Made by a program: the position numbers and the translations under genes. Of a stretch of 55,903 bases of DNA, positions 32,415-42,450 are shown in pieces. The stretch lies in assembly GCA_021794595.1 (NCBI GenBank), contig JAJYQN010000099.1, forward strand, positions 1 through 55,903. Reading direction: 5' to 3'. The notes below the pieces were generated by a model. It was not told the DNA's origin. It did no database searches and saw only the letters and a list, made by a program, of their open reading frames with translations. The stretch's first letter is position 1. The number at the start of each line of letters is the position of its first letter. This DNA comes from Pseudomonadota bacterium (GTDB lineage Bacteria > Pseudomonadota > Gammaproteobacteria > Acidiferrobacterales > Acidiferrobacteraceae).

Positions 32415-34442
32415 TTACAAACTCCGTATGTTACGAATGCCGTTCTGTTCCAAGATGGCAGTGAGATTTGTCTTGACGACATCGTCGGTGAACGCACTAT
32501 CACGGAAGACGCAAGTGGTGTCGCCCCCCGGGGTCAGCGCCTTGTGCCAGTCCGCGATGCCTTGCGCCAGCAGTTCAACTTCTTTGCGGGACAACTTTTC
32601 CGCGAGGCAGGCGATCAACACACCGCCGCCAATGGCATGGACTTCCTTACGGGCGATCTGGCGTTTCTCAATCGGCACGCAAAGATCGAGCCCAAGTTTC
32701 AGCAACAGCTCGCAAAGAATGTCTGCCTCGGTGCGATCCGGCAGGATGTGCTCCATGTGGTCAGTCAGTGTTTGCTTCAGGTTATCGCGGTTGGGGTTCC
32801 AGGCGCGGATGTTCGAGATGTCGAGCCTGAAGACACGGAAGCCGAGGTCACCCTTAAATTTGGGACTGTCCTTTTGAACGGCCTTTGCTGCACGACGCAG
32901 GCGTTCCTTGGTTATCTCAGCAAGATTCCGCGGTTCTTCCAGACTGTCGCAAAAGGCGGCTGCGGTTTTTTGTTCCTTGTTTTCGGGATCTAAGGGCTCT
33001 GGTAGCTGCACTAGAATATACCGGCGATTTCCGCCGTCTACGGCATTTTGAGTCATTACTGCGTGACCTGTGGTGCCTGAGCCGGCAAAAAAATCCATGA
33101 CCACGTCCTGTTCTTTTGTGCAACAGCCAATAAGAGAGGCGACAAGTTCCATCGGTTTTGGCTGATCAAACGGTATAGCAAGCTCCTTGAGGAGAGCATC
33201 GTCAGACCCGCCGAACGGAATGATCGATGGGACGTTTTCATACATATTTTCATCAAGAAAATAGATACGCTGTGGCTGAGTATTTTCGTCCGGGCCAAAC
33301 TCGATAAGCCCTCTCCGCAAGAGATCCTGCATAGTCTCCGGGGGATTGCGCCAGCCCCTTTCAGGTATGGGGCAAGGCCGTCTTGTCTTGGGATGAATCA
33401 GCGGTCTGAAATACTCATCGGGAGCTCTTTTCTTGTTTGGCCAAGCCATAGAAACAAGCCTATAAACCCGGCCGTCTGCGGAGATACGGTCGTACATAGC
33501 TTCCCCGCCCGACAGCCCATCTTGCGCCTTGAGCCAGTTTCGATATTGTTTAGCGGCCTCTCTTGTGCTCTTAGCTGTTCGCAAGGCTTCTTGCGTGTAA
33601 TCGAGCATTCTTTGTGCATTTCGCTTGGGCCGCTTTAATGGGGCTTGCTCAAACAAGATATCGGCATTGCGAGCGACCATAACAATCGATTCATGCTGAT
33701 ATGCGAGCCCACGTGCGTCACCCTTTGGGTTGCGCTTATCCCAAACGCCTACTCCTAGTTCGTTCTCTTCCCCAAATATTTCGCGTAGTATTATCACTAA
33801 TGAGTGGAGTTCGTGCTCATCGATGTGAATGACGATCAAGCCTTCTGGGGAAAGGAGGTCACGCGCGAGCTTCAATCTTGGGTACATCATGTTCAACCAG
33901 TTAGCGTGAAAGCGCCCACTGGCTTCGGTGTTGCTGCTGATCTTCTGCCCGCCTTCGACCTGCCCAGTCAGTTCTAGATAGTTCTTAATGTTGTCCTGGA
34001 AGTTGTCCGGGTACACGAAGTCCTTGCCGGTGTTGTAGGGCGGGTCGATGTAGATGAGCTTGACCTTGCCTGCGTAGCTCTTCTGCAGGAGCTTCAACAC
34101 CTCTAGGTTGTCGCCTTCGATCATCAGATTCTGGGTGGTGTCCCAGTCCACGCTTCCTTTCTTGCAAGGACGCAGGGTGCCGGTGCTGGGCGTAAGCGCC
34201 AGTTGCCGCGCGCGGCGCTTGCCATGCCAGTTAAGGCCATACTTTTCCTCAACATCCGTCACCGTCTGATCGCCTACGAGTTGTTTGAGCACGTCGAGAT
34301 TCACGGTCACGCCGCCCTTGCCCTCTGTGACAAGTTCGGGAAAAATGGCTTTGAGCTGGGCGAGGTTCTCGGCAACCAAGTCGCGCGACTTCGTTTCAGG
34401 GTCGTTATCGGACAGCTTCTTCATTGGATCCTCATCGTTCAC
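32415..34442 (-). CDS. Type III Mod-like adenine-N6 DNA methyltransferase
   Basis: A 675-residue beta-class adenine methyltransferase. The catalytic motif IYIDPPYNTG (131-140, DPPY 133-136) comes first, and the SAM-binding motif VMDFFAGSGTTGHAV follows near residue 450, the order typical of type III Mod. The DNTAS-like middle region carries target recognition. It would both specify and protect the recognition site for Res. GTG at 34442 overlaps the DUF4391 stop; ATG at 34424 after GAGGATCC is an alternative start. The stop TAA is reformed by the IS5 target duplication. Confidence 0.9.
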   Translation of the reverse strand: MNDEDPMKKLSDNDPETKSRDLVAENLAQLKAIFPELVTEGKGGVTVNLDVLKQLVGDQTVTDVEEKYGLNWHGKRRARQLALTPSTGTLRPCKKGSVDWDTTQNLMIEGDNLEVLKLLQKSYAGKVKLIYIDPPYNTGKDFVYPDNFQDNIKNYLELTGQVEGGQKISSNTEASGRFHANWLNMMYPRLKLARDLLSPEGLIVIHIDEHELHSLVIILREIFGEENELGVGVWDKRNPKGDARGLAYQHESIVMVARNADILFEQAPLKRPKRNAQRMLDYTQEALRTAKSTREAAKQYRNWLKAQDGLSGGEAMYDRISADGRVYRLVSMAWPNKKRAPDEYFRPLIHPKTRRPCPIPERGWRNPPETMQDLLRRGLIEFGPDENTQPQRIYFLDENMYENVPSIIPFGGSDDALLKELAIPFDQPKPMELVASLIGCCTKEQDVVMDFFAGSGTTGHAVMTQNAVDGGNRRYILVQLPEPLDPENKEQKTAAAFCDSLEEPRNLAEITKERLRRAAKAVQKDSPKFKGDLGFRVFRLDISNIRAWNPNRDNLKQTLTDHMEHILPDRTEADILCELLLKLGLDLCVPIEKRQIARKEVHAIGGGVLIACLAEKLSRKEVELLAQGIADWHKALTPGGDTTCVFRDSAFTDDVVKTNLTAILEQNGIRNIRSL

Positions 34443-35197
34443 AGCTTAGTGCGGACCGCGACCTGGATCGCCTCCACACGTTTTAGCTCTAAGTTCAGTT
34501 CCATTTGCCGCGCCATCTGCCTCTCTCTTGCGGCAGCGGCCCGTAAGCGGGCGATCTCCGCATCAAGCCGAGCGCATTCCCGCAAAGCATCGTGCCGGGT
34601 GGTAGCTTGTTCCGCGTTAGTGGCAACTGCGAATACCCCGGTCATACGGGCCGCGGTGAGCGCAAGTAATGTGTCTATCCAACCCTGATATAACGCATAA
34701 AGCGTTGTACGCGGCTGCCGGCCCAGCGCTAGCCCATTATGAAAGGCGGGCCAGCGTTCGCCATCGCGCTTTGCGTCCCATTCAACGGCAACAACATCAC
34801 CCTCCAACACCGCCTTGCCCGCCTCCCCCTGTGACCACCGTTTGTGGGCGGCAGAAAGTTCAGACCATTCACCCCGTTCCGTTAACAACAGTAACGGATA
34901 GGGTATTGCCCGGTGTAGCAGCTCCACCAATCGTGGCATCTTTGCCGCGCTGCGTAACGTGAGGCGCAGCACCGCGATCTCCAGGTATTCGCGCACGTCG
35001 TCGCGGTACTCAGGCACGCCGACGGTAGCGGGCTTAAGCACCGCCAGCCAAAGCAGATCCTCGACACCCTCATTGATGTGGCGCTTGTCAGCGGCGGTCA
35101 CCGCGCCATTTTCGAGCAACAACTTCTTGGGTACGCGCTGGTCCACGCGACTACTGGTCGGCAAATCGAGAGCGGCGAGGAGGGTGTCGCTGGTCAT
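34439..35197 (-). CDS. DUF4391 domain protein
   Basis: A 252-residue protein resembling DUF4391. It begins with LLAALDLPTSSRVDQRVPKK, then a pattern of a lysine-rich loop, VEDLLWLAVLKPATVGVPEY and LLLLTERGEWSEL, and ends in a coiled coil (CARLDAEIARLRAAAARERQ) with a basic tail. DUF4391 genes are often seen between a SNF2-type helicase and a type III-like methyltransferase, as here. The function is not known; the coiled coil suggests that it bridges subunits. It is coupled to the helicase gene by ATGA and to mod by GTGA. Confidence 0.75.
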   Translation of the reverse strand: MTSDTLLAALDLPTSSRVDQRVPKKLLLENGAVTAADKRHINEGVEDLLWLAVLKPATVGVPEYRDDVREYLEIAVLRLTLRSAAKMPRLVELLHRAIPYPLLLLTERGEWSELSAAHKRWSQGEAGKAVLEGDVVAVEWDAKRDGERWPAFHNGLALGRQPRTTLYALYQGWIDTLLALTAARMTGVFAVATNAEQATTRHDALRECARLDAEIARLRAAAARERQMARQMELNLELKRVEAIQVAVRTKL

Positions 35198-38100
35198 TCA
35201 GCCACCTCCGGCAGTACCGCCAACCAGGCCAGCACTTCAAAATCGTTGATGCCTGCGAACTCACCCTTCAGAACATGGGTGCCACCTGGGGTAAACAGGC
35301 TCGTGATAGCGCGCGCTTCGCTCATACCAACGACCGAGGCCACGGCGGCGGCGAGCAGGCGCTGCGCCACACGTATGTCCTCGCCCTGCTTGCTCGCCTT
35401 GTCGAAGCGGGCGCAGGCATCGACATCAGGGAGTTCGCGTCCGAGGCAGAGCCGCTTAAGCCGGTCGAGGATCTGCTTGGCCTGCGTGTAGGGAAGCAGC
35501 ACTGTGCCATCGTCACCCACATGCACCAGATACTGGGCTCCGAGCGGGTAGCCGGCCTCGACGTTGCGATGGGCGACAGCGCTCTCAGCACGAAGACAAA
35601 AAATGATACCCGGTGCGATCTCCGCTTCAGTGGTAGTCGTGACCGCGCAGGTACCGACCGGCAGATTCTCCAGTACGCCGGGATGCGCCTGAAGGTATTG
35701 CGCCAGATCGATACGGAAGTCGGTGAGCGTCAGATCAGCGATTGAGACACCGGTAGAAAGGTCTTCCAGATCAATCACGGCATCCTGGAGTTTTAGCAGT
35801 TGCTTACGGCGGTATTCCAAGTCATTCATCTGGTTGCCGGATTGCTGCTCAATCAGGTTCTCTTCACCTGTCGCGGAGATATCGAGCAACACCATGCGGC
35901 CGCTGACCCGCTGCTCCAGGTTGATGTACTCATCCAGTTCCATGTTGGGCCAAAAATTCACGAGCTGGATGCGTTCGTTGGGTGAGCCTATGCGGTCAAT
36001 ACGACCAAAGCGCTGAATAATGCGTACAGGGTTCCAGTGAATGTCATAATTGATCAACCAATCACAGTCCTGAAGGTTCTGCCCTTCAGAAATGCAGTCC
36101 GTGGCGATGAGCAAATCCAATTCGCCCTCACCGGCGAGTTCTTCCGGCCGCTCCTTCGCCCGAGGGGCGAACGCGGTAAGGATCGATGAAAGATCCCTAC
36201 GCAGGCCGGCGAGCGTGGTCTGGTTGCCGCCGGTGCCGGTAACCAGTGCTGCATCAATACCGAGAGTTGTCTTTACCCAAGGGGCAAGCTGGTCATAGAG
36301 ATAACGGGCGGTATCCGCAAAGGCCGTGAATACGATCACCTTGCGGTTACCGGGGTTGATCGGGTTACAGCACTTGTGTTCGATCAACTCGCGCAGGGCA
36401 GCGAGCTTGGCGTCACGGGAGGAGTCAACCTGGGCCGCCGCCGCATGCAGAGTTGCCAAGCGATTGCGGTCCTCGATCAGATCCTGCCTCCAGCGGATGA
36501 GGTCCACATCCTTCAGTAGCACTTTGACCTTGCGCCCGACCAGCAAACTCTCGAAGGCCGTATCATCGAGATCCACATCTTCAATGTCGATCTCCTCCAG
36601 TTCCTCGGCGTGGCCCTCAATACGGGCCAGCGTTGCTTCCACGTCCCGCAACTGGCGCTGTACGGTGAGCGCAAACGATGGCACTGCGCTTTCCATCCGC
36701 TTGAGCACGTTGACGCGCAACAAGTGGATCAAACTCTCTTCACGGTCGACCTGACGGAAAAAACCCTCGCCGCCGCGAATCTGGGTGCTGTACTTCTTGT
36801 CGTAAGCCCCCTGCTTGTGCGGCAGGACGTACCGAAGTGGCGCGTAGGAGGCGAGATTCAAGCGACGGATCTCGTTGTTGATCTCTCGTATGGAGCGGAA
36901 GTCGCCGGCGACGTCTACGTCCGCCTTGATGTTGATCGGCTTCAGTCGGTCCGGAAAGCGGCCAGTCTCGGCGGTTCCATAGTACTTTTCAATGTGCTTG
37001 CGTGACCGTGCGATGGTGAGCAGGTCGAGTAAGGTGAAGTAATCGAACCCAAGCATTTCGATCAGTCGCGAAGGCGTCCGGTCTGCGTCATTAAGATCGA
37101 GCCAGCGATTGAACTGCTTCTGTGCAAGGCGTGTGGTGCTATCGATGCTGCCGATACCGTGATCCCGTAAAGCCGTGTCGTTGCCCTCGGTGGCGAAGGC
37201 GATCTGGTTACGTAAATCCGCCATGCGATTATTGACCGGCGTCGCTGAAAGCATGAGTACGCGCGTCTTGACCCCTTCCTTGATGATCTTACGCATCAGG
37301 CGGTCGTAACGGGTCTCACTGCCCACTCGTGGCGTCTTCTTGTTGCGGAAATTGTGTGACTCATCGATCACAACAAGGTCATAGTTGCCCCAGTTCACGT
37401 GGGCTAGATCAATATCGCCCGATAACCCGCCATCTCGCGAGAGGTCAGTGTGATTTAATACGTCGTAGTTGAAGCGGTCGGGCGCCAAAACATTGCGGCG
37501 GTCATTGGCCTTATAGAGAGTCCAGTTGTCGCGCAGGCGCTTGGGCACTAATACAAGTACACGATCATTTCGCAACTCATAGTACTTGATGATCGCGAGC
37601 GCCTCGAATGTCTTACCGAGGCCAACGCTATCGGCGATAATACAGCCACCGAAACGGTCAAGCTTGTCAATCGCGCCGACTACGCCGTCCCGCTGAAACC
37701 TGTAGAGCTTCTTCCAGACTACCGTATTGCGGATGCCAGTCGCGGACTTGATAATGCGCTCTTCGTCAAGATCGTCGCCATGATCGCGGAAAAGATGGTG
37801 TAGGATTGACGCATAGACAAGAAATGGATCTCGGTGTGCTGCGAGCGCTTGCAGTACGGCGATCACCTCGGACTTTGCATCACCATCTGACGGCAGCCTC
37901 GACCACTGGGCATCGAACCACTGACTCAATAGCAACGCTTCTTCGGGCGTCTCCGACGTCTGGATCAGGCTCAAAGGGTTGCCCGGCGTCAATCCGAGAC
38001 CGTCAGTACTAAAGGACAGTGAGCCAAGGAGCACCTGCAACGGCTGTGCGGTCTCGTCACGAATTACGAAGGCACCCTGGGGTACTGCGCTAAGCGCTTG

Positions 38101-38391
38101 CCGGACTTCCGATTTGCTCTGAAGCCATTGTATTAAACGATCGGCAAGCCACCGCGTTTGCAGTCGGTTGCGTGCGGCACGGTCGGCGTCCGATCCTAAA
38201 ACCATAAGTTCCGCGCTAGCGGGCGGCAATAGTAGGCGGCATTGCGTTAGTGCGGCCACTTCACGCAATATCTCAGAAAAAGCGAAGAGCGAAAGAACCG
38301 GGGTGACAATGTCGAGTTGTCGCCCTGCTGTGAGTCCCGGGCGAAGCAGATCAATGACGCGGTCAGTGCCTGTGTTGCGAACAAGCCTCAC
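35194..38391 (-). CDS. SNF2-type helicase with PLD-like N-terminus
   Basis: A 1065-residue protein. Residues 1-140 resemble a PLD-like domain (LDIVTPVLSLFAFSEIL, LLGSLSFSTDGLGL) in which the HKD residues are degenerate. After it come an SNF2/SF2 helicase core with Walker A ADSVGLGKTFEALAI (Lys260), VVIDESHNFRN (DESH), SATPVNNR, and a C-terminal RecA domain with ITATDCISEGQNLQ-like and IQRFGRIDRIGS motifs. Such proteins translocate on double-stranded DNA and are common in DISARM, BREX-like and related defence loci. GTG at 38391 follows GAGGGGAG. It opens the five-gene operon. Confidence 0.9.
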   Translation of the reverse strand: MRLVRNTGTDRVIDLLRPGLTAGRQLDIVTPVLSLFAFSEILREVAALTQCRLLLPPASAELMVLGSDADRAARNRLQTRWLADRLIQWLQSKSEVRQALSAVPQGAFVIRDETAQPLQVLLGSLSFSTDGLGLTPGNPLSLIQTSETPEEALLLSQWFDAQWSRLPSDGDAKSEVIAVLQALAAHRDPFLVYASILHHLFRDHGDDLDEERIIKSATGIRNTVVWKKLYRFQRDGVVGAIDKLDRFGGCIIADSVGLGKTFEALAIIKYYELRNDRVLVLVPKRLRDNWTLYKANDRRNVLAPDRFNYDVLNHTDLSRDGGLSGDIDLAHVNWGNYDLVVIDESHNFRNKKTPRVGSETRYDRLMRKIIKEGVKTRVLMLSATPVNNRMADLRNQIAFATEGNDTALRDHGIGSIDSTTRLAQKQFNRWLDLNDADRTPSRLIEMLGFDYFTLLDLLTIARSRKHIEKYYGTAETGRFPDRLKPINIKADVDVAGDFRSIREINNEIRRLNLASYAPLRYVLPHKQGAYDKKYSTQIRGGEGFFRQVDREESLIHLLRVNVLKRMESAVPSFALTVQRQLRDVEATLARIEGHAEELEEIDIEDVDLDDTAFESLLVGRKVKVLLKDVDLIRWRQDLIEDRNRLATLHAAAAQVDSSRDAKLAALRELIEHKCCNPINPGNRKVIVFTAFADTARYLYDQLAPWVKTTLGIDAALVTGTGGNQTTLAGLRRDLSSILTAFAPRAKERPEELAGEGELDLLIATDCISEGQNLQDCDWLINYDIHWNPVRIIQRFGRIDRIGSPNERIQLVNFWPNMELDEYINLEQRVSGRMVLLDISATGEENLIEQQSGNQMNDLEYRRKQLLKLQDAVIDLEDLSTGVSIADLTLTDFRIDLAQYLQAHPGVLENLPVGTCAVTTTTEAEIAPGIIFCLRAESAVAHRNVEAGYPLGAQYLVHVGDDGTVLLPYTQAKQILDRLKRLCLGRELPDVDACARFDKASKQGEDIRVAQRLLAAAVASVVGMSEARAITSLFTPGGTHVLKGEFAGINDFEVLAWLAVLPEVAE

Positions 38392-38447
38392 GAGTCTCCC
38401 CTCACGTTAACCTCTACTCTTTCTGCAAAATACCATCCCGCTCCCAC

Positions 38448-38654
38448 CTACTTGGTGCTAGGGCGTTTCTGGCGTTTTTCAGGCACCATACCCGGGCCGG
38501 GAATCGCAATACCATTTCGGCCACAGTAATCCCGAATCAACACCTCGACCATATTGACGATGGACCGATGTTCACGAACCGCCGCCGTGCGCAGCGCTTC
38601 TTTCAGCCGTGGCTCAATACGAAAGGTCAACGTGGTGGTTTTGGCGGTTGCCAT
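38448..38654 (-). CDS. Ribbon-helix-helix regulator
   Basis: A 68-residue protein with an Arc/CopG-like fold. The strand TTTLTFRIEP is followed by helices KEALRTAAVREHRSIVNMVEVLIRDYC and a basic C-terminal tail. Proteins of this kind bind operators as dimers. It ends 57 bases before the helicase start on the same strand, so it may repress the defence operon that follows. The start at 38654 puts the strand at the N-terminus; the longer frame to 38741 is not needed. Confidence 0.7.
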   Translation of the reverse strand: MATAKTTTLTFRIEPRLKEALRTAAVREHRSIVNMVEVLIRDYCGRNGIAIPGPGMVPEKRQKRPSTK

Positions 38655-38904
38655 GGCGCCCTTCCCAAATAGGTTGCTGGAGATGTACTGCAATGTACAG
38701 TAAAGTCCGGCATAATCCAACGACTTACCACCACGGGACACGGAGGGGCGCTGCGTGATGCCGAAAATTTACCTCAACCAATATTGCGCCTTGTATACTG
38801 CCAGTTTCGGGGCGGGGTAGAAAGGTGGCGGGAGCCTTTTGGATACGGACAAACTGTCTTGTTCATAGCCGGGAACTTCATGGCGGTAACGGGGAATCGG
38901 GACC

Positions 38905-41900
38905 ATGACGCGCTTTGCCAGTTTGATGACCGTCCCCACTGAAACACGTCGCCTTCTACGAACACGGTTCGCGCGGTTCCTGCCGTCCCCACACGATGCC
39001 CCATACCAACCCGGACAACCAAGCACTCTTCCGGACGAGGACGTCCTTCAGATTTTCCTGAGTCTCACAATCGAAAGCGCCAGTGGCGTGGCTCGTGCCC
39101 GGCACATTTATACAGAGGCGGCCACGGAAACAGCTGACGCGCCCAAGATCGACACCCTCCTCGCCGCGGAAGGGTGTCGTGTCGTATGGGACCGCATTTT
39201 TATCTCCTTTGACACAGCACGTGCCGCACAAAAGGCCGACGATGTCCCTGCTTGGTTCAAGTCGTTCTTGGAACAGCGTTATGATGACCGTTATCACGCA
39301 GCCCTTGCGACAGGTGGAAGCCGCGAACTTCGCGAGGCCGTTGCGGCCGTTAACGCAGGGACCCTTCAACCACGCAATGTTCTCTGCCAATCACCAGACT
39401 GGGTGGCCGCCCGTCTTTGGGATCGCGCGCTGCCGGAGCCTTCCGATGCACCCCGTGCTCTGCGGACATGGGTGGATCGACGGGCACTTCTGGCCTATCG
39501 CTCACTGATACCAAGCCAAATTTGGGACGATATTGCCGCACAGACTTTTCGTGACGCCGCGATAGGCACCCTTGAGACAGCCTACCCATTAGGATGGGAC
39601 ACCGCCCGTGGTCTGTTCGTCCGCGAGTTAGCAATGGCAAGAAGGCAACCCCAATCAAGCTACGAGGGATTTATAGCCCCCGTTCCGGAGACTCTCGTTG
39701 ATCGGGTCCTGTGGCTGGAACAGCATACTCTAGAGCATGCTGTGTGGTCGGCACGATTCGCCGTTGAGGCCCTGTCGAGCCTGGTACATCTTCTGCTCGC
39801 GGACGTCGCGGCCGCCGACAACGCGCCGGCCCCTCATCCCCTCGTGCGCCGCCTCGTCAATTTGGCCCTTGACCGACCTGATCTCTTGCTTTCCCTTGTT
39901 AACCAAGCTCGCGCGGACGCGCGCCTCCTCGCCGACCTACTTTTCTGCCCGGAGACCTGTACTCTGGCGTGTTTACTGGTGGCACAGTGGACAGTTCGAC
40001 ACAGCGCTTGGGACACGGAACTGGTCCGACGTGATGGCGAAGTTGCCAAAGAAACGGCCTTTTCCGATGCTGTCTCGATCCTAGGGTCTTTCTTGCGGCA
40101 GGGGGCAGTGCCTCCCGCCGAAGCGGCGGCATTGCTAACCTGGATACATGCCAGCGGAAAACCCGGGTTTATTGAGGACCTGAGTACTGAGACAATGCGG
40201 TCCTCTCTACGAAGCGAGCTTGCCGGACAACCTCTGGACACACTGCGCGCATTAACAGCTGCCTTGGCCACAAACATGCCCGCATCTGGTTTGGGAACAC
40301 CCCTCTTTGCGGCCGCGCTTGATGTAATAGACGTTGGCCAACTGGCCGCAGATATCACCCCGGAACCCCTTGTTTTGGCCTACATTCAGTCAATCAAGGC
40401 GGGCGAATACCGTTTATCTGCACACCGAATCAGTAAAGGCGCCGCCGCCTCTCTCTTTGCGCTAGCCACCCGTACATCACGGGAATTATATCAACAATTC
40501 CTGTCTCCCCTCGATATTTCAACGCAGGTCAGGGAAGCCCATGCCTCTGAAGAAGAAAAGTATTCCTTACTTGATACCCTCGCTCGTGCGCTTCGTGCCC
40601 ATATACGCATGCTATGTCGAGCGATGGCCGGTTATGGTGACGCTATACCAGACGACCTCCGGGATACCCTCATTGCCACCGTGCGTGCGGGCGCAATCGA
40701 CTGCGCCGAAAGGAGCCAGATCTGCGTATTCGCCGCGCGCTTTGAGGTGAGCCCTTTTGGTGGCACTACGGACCGCCCGATTGCTGTTGATCTTTCCGCT
40801 GCGCTTCAGGCGTTGAACGGTGAAAACCAACGACTACTACTAACCGCGATCCTGGCAACCAACGAGCCTCTGGTGCTTGCGCAACTTCTATCCACAGCCC
40901 CCCACGATACCCGCGCACATATTAAAGAACGGCTCAATGTACTTACCCCCACAGACGCGAACGCCATACGTTCACTGACAGAGGTCCAGGCGCGTATTCA
41001 GGCACTCTTATCGTCTGGTGCTACTGACGCCGCGGCGCGCTTCATTGAAGCTGAACACACTGTTACCACCTTTGGTAAGGTTCCTGGCCGTGAATTGGCC
41101 CGCCTCGGAACTTCTCTGCAGCTTCAATTGTTACGTGAGGATTGGGACTCCCTTGCAAAGGCGGTCATATCGCCCGATATCGCTCCTTCCGAGCAAGCTT
41201 CGGCCAGAGATATCGTTCAGTTCTACCAAGCTGTCGCCGAAGTGAGGAAACCCAGCGGATCGCTAGAGCGGGCAGAAACGCTTTTTGCCAGCCTTCAAAC
41301 GCGACACTCCTATGTTGCCGCTTATGCGACGAATTTGTTCGCGACGCGGCTCAATCGCCTCCAAAGCAGCAATGCCTTTGCCTTGATTCGTGGTGAATCT
41401 CTCCGTCAAGGTCTAACCATACTGGCTGATGGGGAAGATATGATGGCAAATATCCGAGGCGCCGGACCATCTGAGTCCGACATTTTCACCTGCAACAAAG
41501 CTCAGTTACTGCTTGCCTTGGGTCAGCCCGAACGAGCCTATGAACTACTGGAGCCCATTTATACCGCTCGCCCGCGGGATTCCGTGGCGGCATATTGCGC
41601 CGTGGCGCTCTCGAGGATGGGGCGCTCCACAGAAGCGTTGGGTGTTTTGGGCCACGCCGAGCAAATGTTTGGTACAACAGATGTAGTACGCGCCGCTCGG
41701 TCACTGCTCCACGGGGATTCCACCGCTGTTGCCCGCATCAACCTCATTACGGACACGAAAAACATAGCGGCCATTAAACAAGCCTTGTTTGATTTGTCTC
41801 AGCTGGATCATATTTCCCAAACGAGCGTTTTTAAACCCCCGCCGGAATCGTTTGAGGCGTGGGTTATCGAGCAGGTCCGGTCAGCAGCCGCGAGCGTCGT

Positions 41901-42450
41901 ATCCCTCGTTCCCATGATGAAAGTCATTGTTCTTGACGAATGCGAGGATAATCTAAGCGCCTTAATCCGTGAATTGCTCACTGGCCGACTGGCCTTCATA
42001 GGGTGGTCCATAGTCGACCAAACCAAGGGTGGATTCACGTCAAAAGGTAATCCCGGTGAACGGGACCTCGTCATCAAGAGGCAGGAAACCGAGCTTACTG
42101 TGATCGAATCTGTTGTGTGTGGCCGCCCAGTTGATCGCGCATGGGAAAACGGGAAGCGCCATTTCCGGAAATTATTTTCTTATTCGTCATGCCACCTATT
42201 CTTCCATTTGACGTATGCGTACGTTGCAAATATCGTGTCTCTTATTGCTACACTAAAAGTTATCTCAGAACACGATGCACCAGCGGGGTTTGAGTTTTCC
42301 GGCTCGGAAGACATCCCACATACCGACTCTCGCCCTCACGGGTTTATGGCCCGCTACAACTCGCAGCTTGGCGAGGTAAAGGTCGTATTTCTTGTGCTAG
42401 ACCTAGAACAATCGGCACAAAAGACCGCTGCAAAAGTAGCCGGCCCCTAG
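38905..42450 (+). CDS. Large solenoid protein with nuclease-like C-terminus (1181 aa)
   Basis: An 1181-residue protein that I cannot name. Residues of about 60-1000 are alpha-helical, Ala/Leu-rich and repeat-like. Towards the end they resemble TPR units (KAQLLLALGQPERAYELLEP, YCAVALSRMGRSTEALGVLG). The last 170 residues are different: a strand FIGWSIVDQTKGGF, then GERDLVI (Asp1054), LTVIESVV (Glu1068), and a helix WENGKRHFRKLF with Lys1084. This is the outline of a PD-(D/E)XK fold with the lysine missing from the usual ExK place. It lies next to the RM/helicase operon, divergent from it. A phage-sensing effector is plausible but inferred. GGGGA precedes the start. Confidence 0.55.
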   Translation: MTRFASLMTVPTETRRLLRTRFARFLPSPHDAPYQPGQPSTLPDEDVLQIFLSLTIESASGVARARHIYTEAATETADAPKIDTLLAAEGCRVVWDRIFISFDTARAAQKADDVPAWFKSFLEQRYDDRYHAALATGGSRELREAVAAVNAGTLQPRNVLCQSPDWVAARLWDRALPEPSDAPRALRTWVDRRALLAYRSLIPSQIWDDIAAQTFRDAAIGTLETAYPLGWDTARGLFVRELAMARRQPQSSYEGFIAPVPETLVDRVLWLEQHTLEHAVWSARFAVEALSSLVHLLLADVAAADNAPAPHPLVRRLVNLALDRPDLLLSLVNQARADARLLADLLFCPETCTLACLLVAQWTVRHSAWDTELVRRDGEVAKETAFSDAVSILGSFLRQGAVPPAEAAALLTWIHASGKPGFIEDLSTETMRSSLRSELAGQPLDTLRALTAALATNMPASGLGTPLFAAALDVIDVGQLAADITPEPLVLAYIQSIKAGEYRLSAHRISKGAAASLFALATRTSRELYQQFLSPLDISTQVREAHASEEEKYSLLDTLARALRAHIRMLCRAMAGYGDAIPDDLRDTLIATVRAGAIDCAERSQICVFAARFEVSPFGGTTDRPIAVDLSAALQALNGENQRLLLTAILATNEPLVLAQLLSTAPHDTRAHIKERLNVLTPTDANAIRSLTEVQARIQALLSSGATDAAARFIEAEHTVTTFGKVPGRELARLGTSLQLQLLREDWDSLAKAVISPDIAPSEQASARDIVQFYQAVAEVRKPSGSLERAETLFASLQTRHSYVAAYATNLFATRLNRLQSSNAFALIRGESLRQGLTILADGEDMMANIRGAGPSESDIFTCNKAQLLLALGQPERAYELLEPIYTARPRDSVAAYCAVALSRMGRSTEALGVLGHAEQMFGTTDVVRAARSLLHGDSTAVARINLITDTKNIAAIKQALFDLSQLDHISQTSVFKPPPESFEAWVIEQVRSAAASVVSLVPMMKVIVLDECEDNLSALIRELLTGRLAFIGWSIVDQTKGGFTSKGNPGERDLVIKRQETELTVIESVVCGRPVDRAWENGKRHFRKLFSYSSCHLFFHLTYAYVANIVSLIATLKVISEHDAPAGFEFSGSEDIPHTDSRPHGFMARYNSQLGEVKVVFLVLDLEQSAQKTAAKVAGP

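Noticed and set aside
35194-38391. Canonical DISARM DrmA
   Set aside because: No DUF1998 (drmB) or drmC partner is present, and the methyltransferase is of the type III Mod kind, so the DISARM name is not supported.
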